A stretch of DNA of 64,000 bases from Sphingomonadaceae bacterium 3R27C6. Its GTDB lineage: Bacteria; Pseudomonadota; Alphaproteobacteria; Sphingomonadales; Sphingomonadaceae. The translations under genes were made by a program, and so were the position numbers. Location of the stretch: the NCBI GenBank assembly GCA_005503215.1, contig SCNS01000002.1:332938-396937 (forward strand). Reading direction: 5' to 3'. The notes below the pieces were generated by a model, which saw only the letters and a list, made by a program, of their open reading frames with translations, was not told where the DNA came from and ran no database searches. This document shows, one piece after another, positions 35,898-44,598 of this stretch (the stretch's first letter is position 1; every line of letters starts with the position of its first letter).

Positions 35898-36920
35898 TTA
35901 CTTCGCGGCGGCCGGGCGTACCGGCACCGGGATATTGCAGATATCGGCGCCGCCCGCCGGAGTGATGAAGAAGGGATCGCGCCGGTTTGCGCGCGCATCA
36001 ATATAGCGCGCAAAACTGTCGCTTTCGGTCGACAGATACTCGAATTTCGGTTGCCCGGTCGCCGGCAATTCGCTCGCGATGCGGATCGATGCAATGGGTG
36101 TGCGTTCGGCGTCGGTCTTATAGAAACCAAGCGCCTCCGTCCCGCGCGGCAAGCTCGAAAGATGCTCGATCCCGCTGATGACGCGGCCGACGACGGCGAT
36201 GTTGCGATCGAGATGGCGGGGGGCGTGGCCGATCACGGCATAGAGTTCGGCGCCGCTGCCGGTATCGGGTGACATATTTCGTCCGACGCCGACCATCGCA
36301 TAACAATGGAGCGGCCACCTCCTGTCGGGCACCCCGCGATCGTCGAGACCGATCGGCCAGCCCGATTCGAACGTCACCGTCGGGGCATAAGCATCGGCGT
36401 CCGGGTCGAAACCATCTCCGAATATGGCGATGTTCTCTTTCATCCTCGCCGCCCGTCGTGCCGCTTCGTCCTTTGACATGACTATGACCGTTTTTCCCTC
36501 CACGGTGGTTTCGGCGCTCGCCGGGTCGGCGACGACATAGCCACCCTCGGGAACCACCGCTAAACCCGCGGGCAACGCCTTCTTTTCAGTCGCATCGCCC
36601 CATTGCGCGACATAATTGTCCTGCACGCGGTTGACGCTCGTTCCGTCCCACCAATGCGCGGCGGCGAGCTTGCGGATATTGCCGATCCACCCCTGACTGA
36701 ACGGCGCGGGCATCAGCTGGATGACGACGCGGCGCGGCTTGCCCTTCGCGTCGGGCGCGAGATCCATCACGAGCAGGTCCGACGGCGCAATGGCGACCCA
36801 GTCGCTCGCCGGCGCCGCAGCGGCAATCTCTCCCGGCGAGGGGATCGGTGCGGGCTCCGCGCCATATGCGGGAAGAACGAGCGACGCGGCCAGGGCGGCC
36901 GACAGGAGCAGATGTTTCAT
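35898..36920 (-). CDS. Exported cyclophilin-type peptidyl-prolyl isomerase
   Basis: 340 residues with a signal peptide (MKHLLLSAALAASLVLPAYGAE, cleavage about 21). A divergent cyclophilin domain follows: RRVVIQLMPAPFSQGWIGNIRKLAAAHWWDGTSVNRVQDNYVAQWGD (about 65-115), and later GRNMSPDTGSGAELYAVIGHAPRHLDRNIAVVGRVISG. It should assist periplasmic protein folding. The ATG at 36920 is chosen because of the signal peptide; the open frame continues upstream only by reading antisense through tRNA-Ser. It runs into the DUF1905 gene after four bases, so the two are likely one operon. Confidence 0.9.
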   Translation of the reverse strand: MKHLLLSAALAASLVLPAYGAEPAPIPSPGEIAAAAPASDWVAIAPSDLLVMDLAPDAKGKPRRVVIQLMPAPFSQGWIGNIRKLAAAHWWDGTSVNRVQDNYVAQWGDATEKKALPAGLAVVPEGGYVVADPASAETTVEGKTVIVMSKDEAARRAARMKENIAIFGDGFDPDADAYAPTVTFESGWPIGLDDRGVPDRRWPLHCYAMVGVGRNMSPDTGSGAELYAVIGHAPRHLDRNIAVVGRVISGIEHLSSLPRGTEALGFYKTDAERTPIASIRIASELPATGQPKFEYLSTESDSFARYIDARANRRDPFFITPAGGADICNIPVPVRPAAAK

Positions 36921-36994
36921 AGCCGATGTCTGCCATGCCCAATCGGCTTGCGAAAGCCCCGCCAAGCGATTAGGGCGCCCGTTCCAGAGCATGC

Positions 36995-37085
36995 GGAGCG
37001 GTGGCCGAGTGGTCGAAGGCGCTCGCCTGGAAAGTGAGTATACGTCAAAAGCGTATCGAGGGTTCGAATCCCTCCCGCTCCGCCA
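36995..37085 (+). tRNA. tRNA-Ser (anticodon GGA)
   Basis: A class II tRNA with a long variable arm. The acceptor GGAGCGG pairs with CCGCTCC, the D arm is GGCCGAGTGGTCGAAGGC, the anticodon stem CTCGC/GTGAG has loop CTGGAAA (anticodon GGA), the variable arm is TATACGTCAAAAGCGTATC, and the T loop contains GGTTCGAATCC. CCA is encoded at 37083-37085. It decodes UCC/UCU. Confidence 0.97.
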
Positions 37086-37277
37086 CCCCAACAAAATTCC
37101 GGTCAAATCGGCACGATCCTCGGTGCAGCCTCCGCTTTTCGCGTGGTCAACAGGGCCAGACAGTCATTGATCCATTTGTGGTTGAAAATATCAAAATCCG
37201 GGCGCGATATGTTAGCTTGGACGCTCGAAACACGATCCCACTAGCGATTTCGAACGCCACGCCGTAAAGGCGCCGCC

Positions 37278-37859
37278 ATGCGGATCGCGATCATCGACAC
37301 CAGCACGACGCGCGCGGCGATCATCTCCGATGGTTTGCGCGAGGCGGGGCTCGACGATCTGGTGCTGATCGATCCGGCGGGCGCGCTGGTCGCGCAAATA
37401 GAAGCGGCGAAACCCGAAGTCATATTGGTCAATCTGGAAAATCCCAGCCGCGATCTGCTGGAGGATTTCTTTGCCATGTCGCGCGCGCTCGCCCGGCCGA
37501 TCGCGATGTTTGTCGACCAGAGCGATACCGAGGCGACCGGCGCCGCGATCGACGCGGGCGTGTCGGCCTATGTTGTCGACGGCCTGTCGAAGCAGCGAAT
37601 CAAACCCGTCATCGATCTCGCGGTGCGCCGTTTTCAGGCATTTTCACGGCTCCAGCGCGAACTCGACGAGGCCAAAAATGCGCTGGTCGAGCGCACGGTG
37701 ATCGATCGTGCAAAAGCGATCCTGATGAAACGCCGCGCAATCGACGAGCCCGCCGCCTACGCGCTGCTGCGCGGGCAGGCGATGCGCACCAATCGCCGGA
37801 TCGCCGAGATCGCCGAGGCGATCGTCACAAGCGACGCGCTCCTGGGAGATATGGAATGA
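37278..37859 (+). CDS. nasT: NasT, ANTAR-domain antiterminator for nitrate assimilation
   Basis: 193 residues: a receiver-like domain (1-118) followed by an ANTAR RNA-binding domain (about 130-190, with DRAKAILMKRRAIDEPAAYALLR). The receiver is a pseudo-receiver: the normal phosphorylated Asp is replaced by Asn (VILVNLENPS, N52), as expected for NasT, which is controlled by binding NasS and not by phosphorylation. Free NasT binds leader RNA and prevents termination. nasS overlaps by four bases, and a matching leader with two hexaloop hairpins and a terminator lies before the transporter gene at 39185-39299. Confidence 0.93.
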   Translation: MRIAIIDTSTTRAAIISDGLREAGLDDLVLIDPAGALVAQIEAAKPEVILVNLENPSRDLLEDFFAMSRALARPIAMFVDQSDTEATGAAIDAGVSAYVVDGLSKQRIKPVIDLAVRRFQAFSRLQRELDEAKNALVERTVIDRAKAILMKRRAIDEPAAYALLRGQAMRTNRRIAEIAEAIVTSDALLGDME

Positions 37860-39067
37860 GCGCCGAGACATTCCGGATCGGATTCCTGCCGCTGGTCGAT
37901 GCCGCGCTGCCGATCCTCGCGCGCGAACTGGGCTTCGCGGCGCGCGAGGGCGTTAACATCGAACTGGTCCGCGACATGACCTGGGCGACGGTGCGCGACC
38001 GCTTGCTCTATGGCCACACCGACGCGGCGCATATGATCGCGCCGCTCGCGATCGCCACCGCGCTCGGCCGCGACCGGCCGGCGGTGCCGATGGCGGTGCC
38101 CTTCGTGCTCGGTCTCAACGGCAATGCCGTGACCTTTTCGACCCGGCTCGCGAAAGATGTCGGGCTCGGCGATACGCTCGGCGACCCCGCGGCGATCGGC
38201 GTGGCGCTCGAACGCGTCGCCGCCGCGCGGAAGGCGGCGGGCGAACCGCTGCGCTTTGGCGTCGTCCACCGTTACTCCAGCCATAATTACATGCTGCGCT
38301 ACTGGCTCGCCGGGGTGGGCATCCGTCCCGACGCCGACGTCGAGATCGTCGTCACCAGCCCGCCCTTCGCCGCCGACGCTCTCGCGGCGGGCGAAGTCGA
38401 CGGCATCTGCGTCGGCGAGCCGTGGAACTCGATCGCGGTCGAGCGCGGCGTCGGCCATATCGCGCTCGCCACCGCGCAGATCTGGCGCCGCGGCGTCGAA
38501 AAGGTTCTCGCGATGCGCGAGGCCGTCATCGACGAGCGGCGCGATGCGGTCGAGGCGCTGCTGCGCGCGCTCCACGCCGCCGCCGCGCATTTCGTCGAAC
38601 CCGGCACCGCCGAAGAAAGCGCCGACATATTGGCGCGGCCCGAATATCTCGGCGCCTCGCGCGACGCGGTGCTGCGCGCGATCACCGACCGTATCCGCGT
38701 CGTCCCCGGCGGCGAACCGATCCACTATCCCGACTTCATGTTCCAGTATCGCGAAGCCGCGAATTTCCCGTGGCGCAGCCAAGCCGCATGGCTTTATTCG
38801 CAGATGCTTCGATGGGACCGCGCTGGCTATTCGGCCGCCGATGCCGCGACCGCCGCGGCGGTGTTCCGCCCGGACGTTTATCGCGCCGCGCTGGCCGGGT
38901 CGGGCGCGCCCCTTCCCGGCGCCAGTTCAAAGCTCGAAGGCGGGATCGGCGAGCCTCTTGGCGCCGGGTCGACACAGGGCCGCCTTGTCCTCGGCAGCGA
39001 CCGCTTTTTCGACGGACGCGCCTTCGATCCCGACGACATCCAAGGCTATCTGGCTGATTTTAGCTAG
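37856..39067 (+). CDS. nasS: NasS, cytoplasmic nitrate/nitrite sensor
   Basis: 403 residues of the NrtA/CmpA solute-binding fold (FRIGFLPLVDAALPILARELGFAAREGVNIEL; FAADALAAGEVDGICVGEPWNS). There is no signal peptide: the protein starts MSAETFRIGF and the domain begins at once. That is the mark of NasS, a periplasmic-binding-protein relative that stays in the cytoplasm and holds NasT inactive until nitrate or nitrite binds. It is translationally coupled to nasT (ATGA, 37856-37859). A true ABC nitrate transporter is absent here; the operon uses an MFS transporter. Confidence 0.92.
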   Translation: MSAETFRIGFLPLVDAALPILARELGFAAREGVNIELVRDMTWATVRDRLLYGHTDAAHMIAPLAIATALGRDRPAVPMAVPFVLGLNGNAVTFSTRLAKDVGLGDTLGDPAAIGVALERVAAARKAAGEPLRFGVVHRYSSHNYMLRYWLAGVGIRPDADVEIVVTSPPFAADALAAGEVDGICVGEPWNSIAVERGVGHIALATAQIWRRGVEKVLAMREAVIDERRDAVEALLRALHAAAAHFVEPGTAEESADILARPEYLGASRDAVLRAITDRIRVVPGGEPIHYPDFMFQYREAANFPWRSQAAWLYSQMLRWDRAGYSAADAATAAAVFRPDVYRAALAGSGAPLPGASSKLEGGIGEPLGAGSTQGRLVLGSDRFFDGRAFDPDDIQGYLADFS

Positions 39068-39184
39068 GTTTATTCCTGCATTCGAATTTATGCTGCACCT
39101 GCGAAATAGCGGGTTGCGTGCTATCTGCGAATCAGGCAGTTTAAACGCACTCGGCGACGCTGCCGGGGCGAGATAAAGCGGCTA

Positions 39185-39258
39185 CGGCTCCAACGACGGG
39201 GCCGGTCCGCGCGGCAGGCGGGGAGCCTTTTCCCCGCACTCCAACAGGCAATGAAGCC
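39185..39258 (+). promoter_or_regulatory. NasT-responsive leader: two A1/G4 hexaloop hairpins
   Basis: First hairpin: CGGCTCC (39185-39191) and GGGGCCG (39198-39204) form seven pairs, one G-U, around the six-base loop AACGAC. Second hairpin: GGC (39247-39249) and GCC (39256-39258) around loop AATGAA. Both loops have A at position 1 and G at position 4, the known recognition rule of ANTAR-protein RNA. The second stem is only three pairs, its weak point. An extra hairpin GCGGGGA/TCCCCGC (39218-39237) fills the linker. The 3' half of the second hairpin is also the 5' end of the terminator stem, so the two exclude each other. The transcription start is not identified. Confidence 0.78.
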
Positions 39259-39299
39259 GTCAGGATGCGCCCGCGGGCCGCCGTCCTGGCGGCTTTTTT
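39254..39299 (+). terminator. Attenuator terminator before the nitrate transporter gene
   Basis: AAGCCGTCAGGA (39254-39265) pairs with TCCTGGCGGCTT (39284-39295) in a twelve-pair stem, with one G-U pair in RNA, followed directly by a U-run (39294-39299) and UAUU. It lies 28 bases before the transporter ATG, downstream of nasS, so transcription of the structural genes should stop here unless antiterminated. Confidence 0.88.
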
Positions 39300-39326
39300 A
39301 TTGCCCGTCGCACAAGGGGACGGACG

Positions 39327-40562
39327 ATGACGGACATGACGAGCGGCACCGGCGCCGGGACAAAATCGAACTTCTGGGCCAGCGGCCACTGGCCGACATT
39401 GGTCGCGGCCTTTCTCTATTTCGACCTCGCCTTCATGGTGTGGGTCATCCTCGGGCCGCTCGCCCCCGCGATTTCCGAAGACCTCGGGCTCACCCCGGCG
39501 CAAAAGGGGCTGATGGTCGCGGTGCCGACGCTTGCGGGCGCGTTGCTCCGCGTCGTCAACGGCCTGCTCGTCGACCGCATCGGGCCGAAGCGGTCGGGCG
39601 CAATCAGCCAGCTCATCGTCATCGCCGGGCTGTTCTCCGCATGGGCGATGGGGGTTTCAAGCTTTGCCGGCACGCTCGCGTTGGGCATCGTCCTCGGCTT
39701 CGCGGGCGCGAGCTTCGCGATCGCATTGCCCCTCGCCAGCCGCTGGTATCCGCCCGAGCATCAGGGCAAGGCGATGGGCCTCGCCGGCATGGGCAATTCG
39801 GGCGTTGTGCTCGCGGCGCTCTTCGCACCCGGCCTCGCCAAGCTGTTCGGCTGGAACGCCGTGCTCGGCCTCGCGTGCATCCCGCTGACGATCGTCTTCT
39901 TCGTCTATCTCGCGATGGCGAAGGATGCGCCGAACGCGCCCGCACCCAAGAAGCTGATCGATTATTTCGAGCCGCTCAAGACCGCCGACGCCTGGTGGCT
40001 GATGGCCTTTTACGCGGTGACCTTCGGCGGCTTCGTCGGGCTTGCGGCCTCGCTGCCGATCTATTTCACCGACCAGTTCCACCTGACCCCGGTGATGGCG
40101 GGTTATTGCACCGCGGGCTGCGTTTTCGCCGGATCGCTGGTGCGGCCGATGGGCGGCGCGCTCGCCGACCGGATCGGCGGGGTGAAAGCGCTGATGATGG
40201 TCTTCGTCGTCGCGGCGTTGGCGATTGCCGGGGTGCCGCAGGCGAACACGCTGCCCGCCGCGCTCGGCCTGTTCGTGATCGCGATGCTCGCGCTCGGCAC
40301 CGGCAATGGCTCGGTGTTCCAGCTCGTGCCGCAGCGCTTTTCGGCCGAAATCGGCGTGATGACCGGGCTTGTCGGCATGGCGGGCGGGGTCGGCGGTTTC
40401 TACCTCGCCTCCTCGCTCGGCTTCGCCAAGCAATGGGCGGGCAGCTTTGCCCCCGGTTTCTATATCTTCGCCGGACTTGCGGTGGTCGCGCTCGTCGCGC
40501 TGCTCTTCGTCAAAGGCCAGTGGCGCCGGACGTGGGGCGCGGCCGAAGGCGTGCGGATCTGA
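39327..40562 (+). CDS. nasA: MFS nitrate/nitrite transporter (NarK/NasA type)
   Basis: 411 residues with twelve predicted membrane helices. The nitrate/nitrite porter family signature is visible around helix 5 (LALGIVLGFAGASFAIALPLASRWYPPEHQGKAMGLAGMGNSG). The loop LVDRIGPKRSGAISQ matches the MFS motif A region. It imports nitrate across the inner membrane. AAGGGGA lies six bases before the ATG. Gene order after nasTS, with nirBD and nasC following, supports an assimilatory role. Confidence 0.94.
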   Translation: MTDMTSGTGAGTKSNFWASGHWPTLVAAFLYFDLAFMVWVILGPLAPAISEDLGLTPAQKGLMVAVPTLAGALLRVVNGLLVDRIGPKRSGAISQLIVIAGLFSAWAMGVSSFAGTLALGIVLGFAGASFAIALPLASRWYPPEHQGKAMGLAGMGNSGVVLAALFAPGLAKLFGWNAVLGLACIPLTIVFFVYLAMAKDAPNAPAPKKLIDYFEPLKTADAWWLMAFYAVTFGGFVGLAASLPIYFTDQFHLTPVMAGYCTAGCVFAGSLVRPMGGALADRIGGVKALMMVFVVAALAIAGVPQANTLPAALGLFVIAMLALGTGNGSVFQLVPQRFSAEIGVMTGLVGMAGGVGGFYLASSLGFAKQWAGSFAPGFYIFAGLAVVALVALLFVKGQWRRTWGAAEGVRI

Positions 40563-40565
40563 TCG

Positions 40566-41768
40566 ATGACGCGCATTCTCATCTTTCTGGCCACACTCGC
40601 ACCCGCCGGGGTCGCGCAAGCAGAGGAAATCGTCCTGAAGCCGATCGGCGAAGCGCGCCTGCGCTATGAGCAGGTCGATCAGGACGGTCTGCCCGCCGAT
40701 GCCGAAGCCTTGACGCTGCGCGTCCGCGCCGGGGTGGAAGCCAAGGCGGGTAGCTGGTCGGCGCTGATCGAAGGGCAAGGCAATCTCGCGATCATCGACG
40801 ATTATTTCGACGGCCTCCACGGCGCCGCGACGCGCCCGCTGGTCGGCGATCCCGACAATATCGCCCTCGCCCGCGCACAAATCCGCTATGCATCGCCCGC
40901 CTTTGCACTCACCGCGGGGCGGCAGCGGCTCGGCTTCGACGACGAGCGTTTCGTCGGCAGCGTCGGCTTTCGCCAGAACGGCCAGAGCTTCGATGCGGTG
41001 CGTGCCGAGATCACGCCGCTAAAAGGCGTGAAGGCCGACCTCGCCTATGCGTGGAGCGTGCGGACGATCTGGGGCATCGATGGCGCGGGGCCGCGACAAC
41101 AGGCGGTGTCGGGCGACAATGTTTTCGGCAACCTCAGCACCCAGACCCCGATCGGCAAACTCTCAACCTTCGCCTATCTGGTCGATCAGGACGAGATGGC
41201 GATGCAGGGTTATCGCCTGTCGAGCCAGAGCTATGGCGTGCGCCTCGACGGAACCCAGCCGCTCGGCAAGGCGAAGCTCGCATATCAGCTCAGCTACGCG
41301 CGCCAGTCGGACGGGCACCGCAATCCGAACAATTATGCGGCCGACTATTATCTGGCTGATGTTGCGATCGATTTCGAAGGCCCCCGGGTCGGCGTCGGGT
41401 ATGAAATACTCGGCGCCGACAACGGAACCGCGCTCACCAGTTTCCAGACCCCGCTCGCGACGGGTTTCAAGTTTCAGGGCTGGGCCGACAAATTCCTCAC
41501 CACCCCGCCCGACGGGGTCCGCGACCTTTATGCGAGCGCCGGCTGGGGCTGGAAGGCGGTCGGGCCGCTCAAGGCCGTCACGCTGCAAGCCGTGTACCAC
41601 GACTATCGCAGCGACCGCGCGAGCCGCTCCTACGGCGACGAGATCAACCTGCTCGCGAGCGCGAAGCTCGGCAAGCTCTCCGCCGCCGCCCGCTACGCGC
41701 ACTACAACGCCGACACTTTCGCCACCGATACCGACAAATTCTGGCTGCAACTGGACTGGACGATTTAA
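40566..41768 (+). CDS. Outer-membrane beta-barrel protein, alginate-export/porin-like
   Basis: A 400-residue exported protein. The signal peptide is MTRILIFLATLAPAGVAQAEE (cleavage about 19). The remainder is alternating beta-strand sequence: RLRYEQVDQDG, FALTAGRQRLGFDDERFVGSVGFRQNGQSFDA, AAVRYAHYNADTFATDTDKFWLQLDWTI, ending in an aromatic C-terminal strand. It resembles the alginate_exp family. It begins four bases after the transporter stop and its TAA shares a base with the nirB ATG (41768), so it is inside the operon. An outer-membrane route for nitrate or nitrite is the natural inference. Confidence 0.85.
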   Translation: MTRILIFLATLAPAGVAQAEEIVLKPIGEARLRYEQVDQDGLPADAEALTLRVRAGVEAKAGSWSALIEGQGNLAIIDDYFDGLHGAATRPLVGDPDNIALARAQIRYASPAFALTAGRQRLGFDDERFVGSVGFRQNGQSFDAVRAEITPLKGVKADLAYAWSVRTIWGIDGAGPRQQAVSGDNVFGNLSTQTPIGKLSTFAYLVDQDEMAMQGYRLSSQSYGVRLDGTQPLGKAKLAYQLSYARQSDGHRNPNNYAADYYLADVAIDFEGPRVGVGYEILGADNGTALTSFQTPLATGFKFQGWADKFLTTPPDGVRDLYASAGWGWKAVGPLKAVTLQAVYHDYRSDRASRSYGDEINLLASAKLGKLSAAARYAHYNADTFATDTDKFWLQLDWTI

Positions 41769-44263
41769 TGGAACACCGCCCCATCAAGACCGACGCCGAC
41801 ACGCGCGACCATCTGGTCGTCATCGGCAACGGCATGGCCGGATGCCGCGCGGTCGAAGAACTGCTCGCGCGCGATCCGGCGCGCTATCGCGTGACGATCT
41901 TCGGCGCCGAACCGCGGGTCAATTACAACCGCATCATGCTTTCCCCCGTCCTCGCGGGCGAGAAGAGCTTCGACGACATCGTGATCAACGACGCCGACTG
42001 GTATGCGGCGAACGGCATTGCGCTGGTCGCAGGCGATCCGGTGGTCGCAATCGACCGCGCGGCCAGGACGGTGACGACGCGCGGCGGCGCGACCGAAAGC
42101 TATGACCGGCTGCTGATCGCGACCGGCTCCGACCCCTTCATCATCCCCGTGCCCGGCAAGGACCTGCCCGGGGTGATCGCGTTCCGCGACATGGACGATG
42201 TCGACACGATGCTCGCGGCCGCGGATGCGGGCGGCGATGCGGTCGTCATCGGCGGCGGGCTGCTCGGGCTCGAAGCCGCGCACGGGCTTTCGCTCCGCGG
42301 GATGAAGGTCACCGTCATCCACCTGATGCCGACCTTGATGGAACGCCAGCTCGACGAGGCGGCTGGCTGGCTGCTCAAGCAGGCATTGGAAGGCCGCGGC
42401 CAGACGATCCTGACCGGCGCCGACACCGCCGAGATCGTCGGTAACGGCAAGGTCGAGGGGGTGAAACTCAAGGACGGAACACTGATCCCCGCCAGCCTCG
42501 TCGTGATGGCAGTCGGCATTCGCCCGTCGGTCGCGCTTGCCCGCGACGCCGGACTCGCGGTCGGGCGCGGCATCCAGGTCGACGACCATATGGTTACCAG
42601 CGACCCCGCGGTGCTCGCGGTCGGCGAATGCGTCGAGCATGACGGGCAGGTTTACGGCCTCGTCGCGCCGCTGTGGGACATGTGCCGTAGCCTCGCCGAC
42701 GGCCTCGTCGAACAGCCGACAGGCTATCGCGGCTCGGTCACCTCGACCAAGCTCAAGGTGTCGGGAATCGATGTCTTTTCGGCGGGCGATTTTTCGGGCG
42801 GCGACGGGTGCGAGGACATCGTGCTGCGCGACGCTAGCCGCGGCGTCTACAAGCGCGTTATCGTCAGGGACGACCGGATCGTCGGTGCGGTGCTCTACGG
42901 CGATACCGCCGACGGCAGCTGGTATTTCGACCTGCTCAAGAAGCAAGAGGACGTCTCCGACCTTCGCGACCTCCTGATCTTCGGCCAGTCCTTCGCCTCG
43001 GGAGGGGGCGCGGCGGACCCTAAGGCGGCCGTTGCGGCGCTCTCGGACGATGCCGAGATCTGTGGCTGCAACGGCGTCACCAAGGGCCAGGTCGTCTCGT
43101 GCATCGCCAAGGGCGCGCACAGCCTCGACGCAGTGCGCGGCACCTGCAAGGCGTCGGCAAGCTGCGGCAGCTGTACCGGCCTCGTCGAGAATCTTCTCGC
43201 GCTGACGCTCGGCGACGATGTCCAGGCGGGCCCCAAGACGATGTGCAAATGCACGAGTTTCGGCCATGACGATGTCCGGCGTGAGATCGTCGCGCAGGCC
43301 ATGCGCTCGATCCCCGAGGTGATGCAAAAGCTGCATTGGACGACCCCCGACGGTTGTTCGTCGTGCCGCCCGGCGCTCAACTATTATCTGCTCTGCGCGC
43401 TCCCCGGCGACTATGTCGACGACCAGCAGAGCCGCTTCGTCAACGAGCGGATGCACGCCAATATCCAAAAGGACGGCACTTACTCGGTCGTCCCGCGCAT
43501 GTGGGGCGGGCTCACCAACCCGACCGAGCTGCGCGCGATCGCCGATGTCGTCGAGAAATTCAATGCGCCGATGGTCAAGGTCACCGGCGGCCAGCGGCTC
43601 GACATCTTCGGGATCAGGAAGGAGGACCTTCCCGCGGTCTGGGCCGACCTCAATGCCGCCGGGATGGTTTCGGGGCACGCTTATGGCAAGTCGCTGCGCA
43701 CGGTGAAGACGTGCGTCGGGTCCGAATGGTGCCGCTTCGGCACGCAGGATTCGACCGGCCTCGGCGTCAAGATCGAGCGGATGAGCTGGGGCAGCTGGAT
43801 GCCGCACAAGTTCAAGATCGCGGTGTCGGGATGCCCGCGCAACTGCGCCGAGGCGACGATCAAGGATTTCGGCATCGTCTGCGTCGACAGCGGTTACGAG
43901 CTCCACGTCGGCGGCAACGGCGGCATTCACGTGCGCGCCACCGACCTGCTTTGCAAGGTCGCGACCGAGCAGGAGGCGATGGATTATTGCGCCGCCTTCA
44001 TCCAGCTTTACCGCGAGGAGGCGCGCTACCTCGAACGCACCGCGCCGTGGATCGAGCGCGTCGGGGTCGATTATGTGAAGGCGCGGATCGCCGACGATCG
44101 GGCAGGCCGCGAAGCGCTGCGCGCGCGCTTCCTTTATGCCCAGAGCTTTTCGCAGGACGACCCGTGGGCGCAGCGCGCCGAGGGTGCCGAACGCGAACAT
44201 CATGCGCCGATGGCGCGCTTCACCCCGCAGGAAGGGTTTTTGAAAGAGGAGATCGGGGCATGA
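41768..44263 (+). CDS. nirB: NAD(P)H-dependent assimilatory nitrite reductase, large subunit
   Basis: 831 residues, catalysing six-electron reduction of nitrite to ammonium. N-terminal FAD/NAD domains (LVVIGNGMAGCRAVEEL about 17; AVVIGGGLLGLEAAHGL about 158) are followed by BFD-like [2Fe-2S] cysteines (CGCNGVTKGQVVSCI to ASCGSCTG, about 430-475; CSSCRPALN). The ferredoxin-like half carries the siroheme/4Fe-4S cysteines: CVGSEWC (C649, C655) and CPRNC (C689, C693). All are intact. It overlaps nirD by four bases. Siroheme would depend on the cobA gene at the end of the operon. Confidence 0.96.
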   Translation: MEHRPIKTDADTRDHLVVIGNGMAGCRAVEELLARDPARYRVTIFGAEPRVNYNRIMLSPVLAGEKSFDDIVINDADWYAANGIALVAGDPVVAIDRAARTVTTRGGATESYDRLLIATGSDPFIIPVPGKDLPGVIAFRDMDDVDTMLAAADAGGDAVVIGGGLLGLEAAHGLSLRGMKVTVIHLMPTLMERQLDEAAGWLLKQALEGRGQTILTGADTAEIVGNGKVEGVKLKDGTLIPASLVVMAVGIRPSVALARDAGLAVGRGIQVDDHMVTSDPAVLAVGECVEHDGQVYGLVAPLWDMCRSLADGLVEQPTGYRGSVTSTKLKVSGIDVFSAGDFSGGDGCEDIVLRDASRGVYKRVIVRDDRIVGAVLYGDTADGSWYFDLLKKQEDVSDLRDLLIFGQSFASGGGAADPKAAVAALSDDAEICGCNGVTKGQVVSCIAKGAHSLDAVRGTCKASASCGSCTGLVENLLALTLGDDVQAGPKTMCKCTSFGHDDVRREIVAQAMRSIPEVMQKLHWTTPDGCSSCRPALNYYLLCALPGDYVDDQQSRFVNERMHANIQKDGTYSVVPRMWGGLTNPTELRAIADVVEKFNAPMVKVTGGQRLDIFGIRKEDLPAVWADLNAAGMVSGHAYGKSLRTVKTCVGSEWCRFGTQDSTGLGVKIERMSWGSWMPHKFKIAVSGCPRNCAEATIKDFGIVCVDSGYELHVGGNGGIHVRATDLLCKVATEQEAMDYCAAFIQLYREEARYLERTAPWIERVGVDYVKARIADDRAGREALRARFLYAQSFSQDDPWAQRAEGAEREHHAPMARFTPQEGFLKEEIGA

Positions 44264-44598
44264 CCGGCGACTGGCTCGACATCGGCTGGGTCGATGAAAT
44301 CCCCGTGCGCGGCAGCCGCACCGTGCAGGTCACGGGCGGCGACGATATCGCGGTCTTCCGCACCGCAGAGGGCAAGGTTTTCGCGCTGCGCGACCGCTGT
44401 CCGCACAAACATGGGCGCCTCAGCCAAGGCATCGTCCATGGCGGCGCCGTCGCATGTCCCTTGCACAATTGGCGGATCAGCCTGTCGACCGGCGAGGCGC
44501 TGGGCGAAGACAAGGGCTGCACGCCAACCGTCCCGGTCAAGATCGACGCCGGCCGTGTCCTGATCTGCCGCGCCAGCACCCTGAAGGCCGCGGCCTGA
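44260..44598 (+). CDS. nirD: Nitrite reductase small subunit (Rieske-type)
   Basis: 112 residues with a Rieske [2Fe-2S] fold. The cluster ligands are present: CPH (C47, H49) and CPLH (C66, H69); many NirD proteins lack them, so this is a ligand-competent form. It partners NirB. The ATG at 44260 overlaps the nirB stop and its own stop overlaps the nasC ATG (44598), so three genes are translationally chained. Confidence 0.93.
   Translation: MTGDWLDIGWVDEIPVRGSRTVQVTGGDDIAVFRTAEGKVFALRDRCPHKHGRLSQGIVHGGAVACPLHNWRISLSTGEALGEDKGCTPTVPVKIDAGRVLICRASTLKAAA

Noticed and set aside
35894..36130. A long N-terminal extension of the DUF1905 frame
   Set aside because: It lies inside the cyclophilin gene in another frame and is not similar to the family.
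36921..37106. An N-terminal extension of the cyclophilin frame
   Set aside because: It reads antisense through tRNA-Ser. The signal peptide at the ATG at 36920 gives a proper start.
39061..39184. A sigma-54 or NtrC-controlled promoter before the nitrate leader
   Set aside because: No GG-N10-GC pair with flanking consensus was found; TGCACC at about 39094 is only a half-match to an NtrC site.
41765..44203. An 812-codon open frame antisense to nirB
   Set aside because: It mirrors nirB almost exactly, is full of low-complexity Arg/Asp/His/Ala sequence and has no domain. GC-rich third positions keep the opposite strand open.
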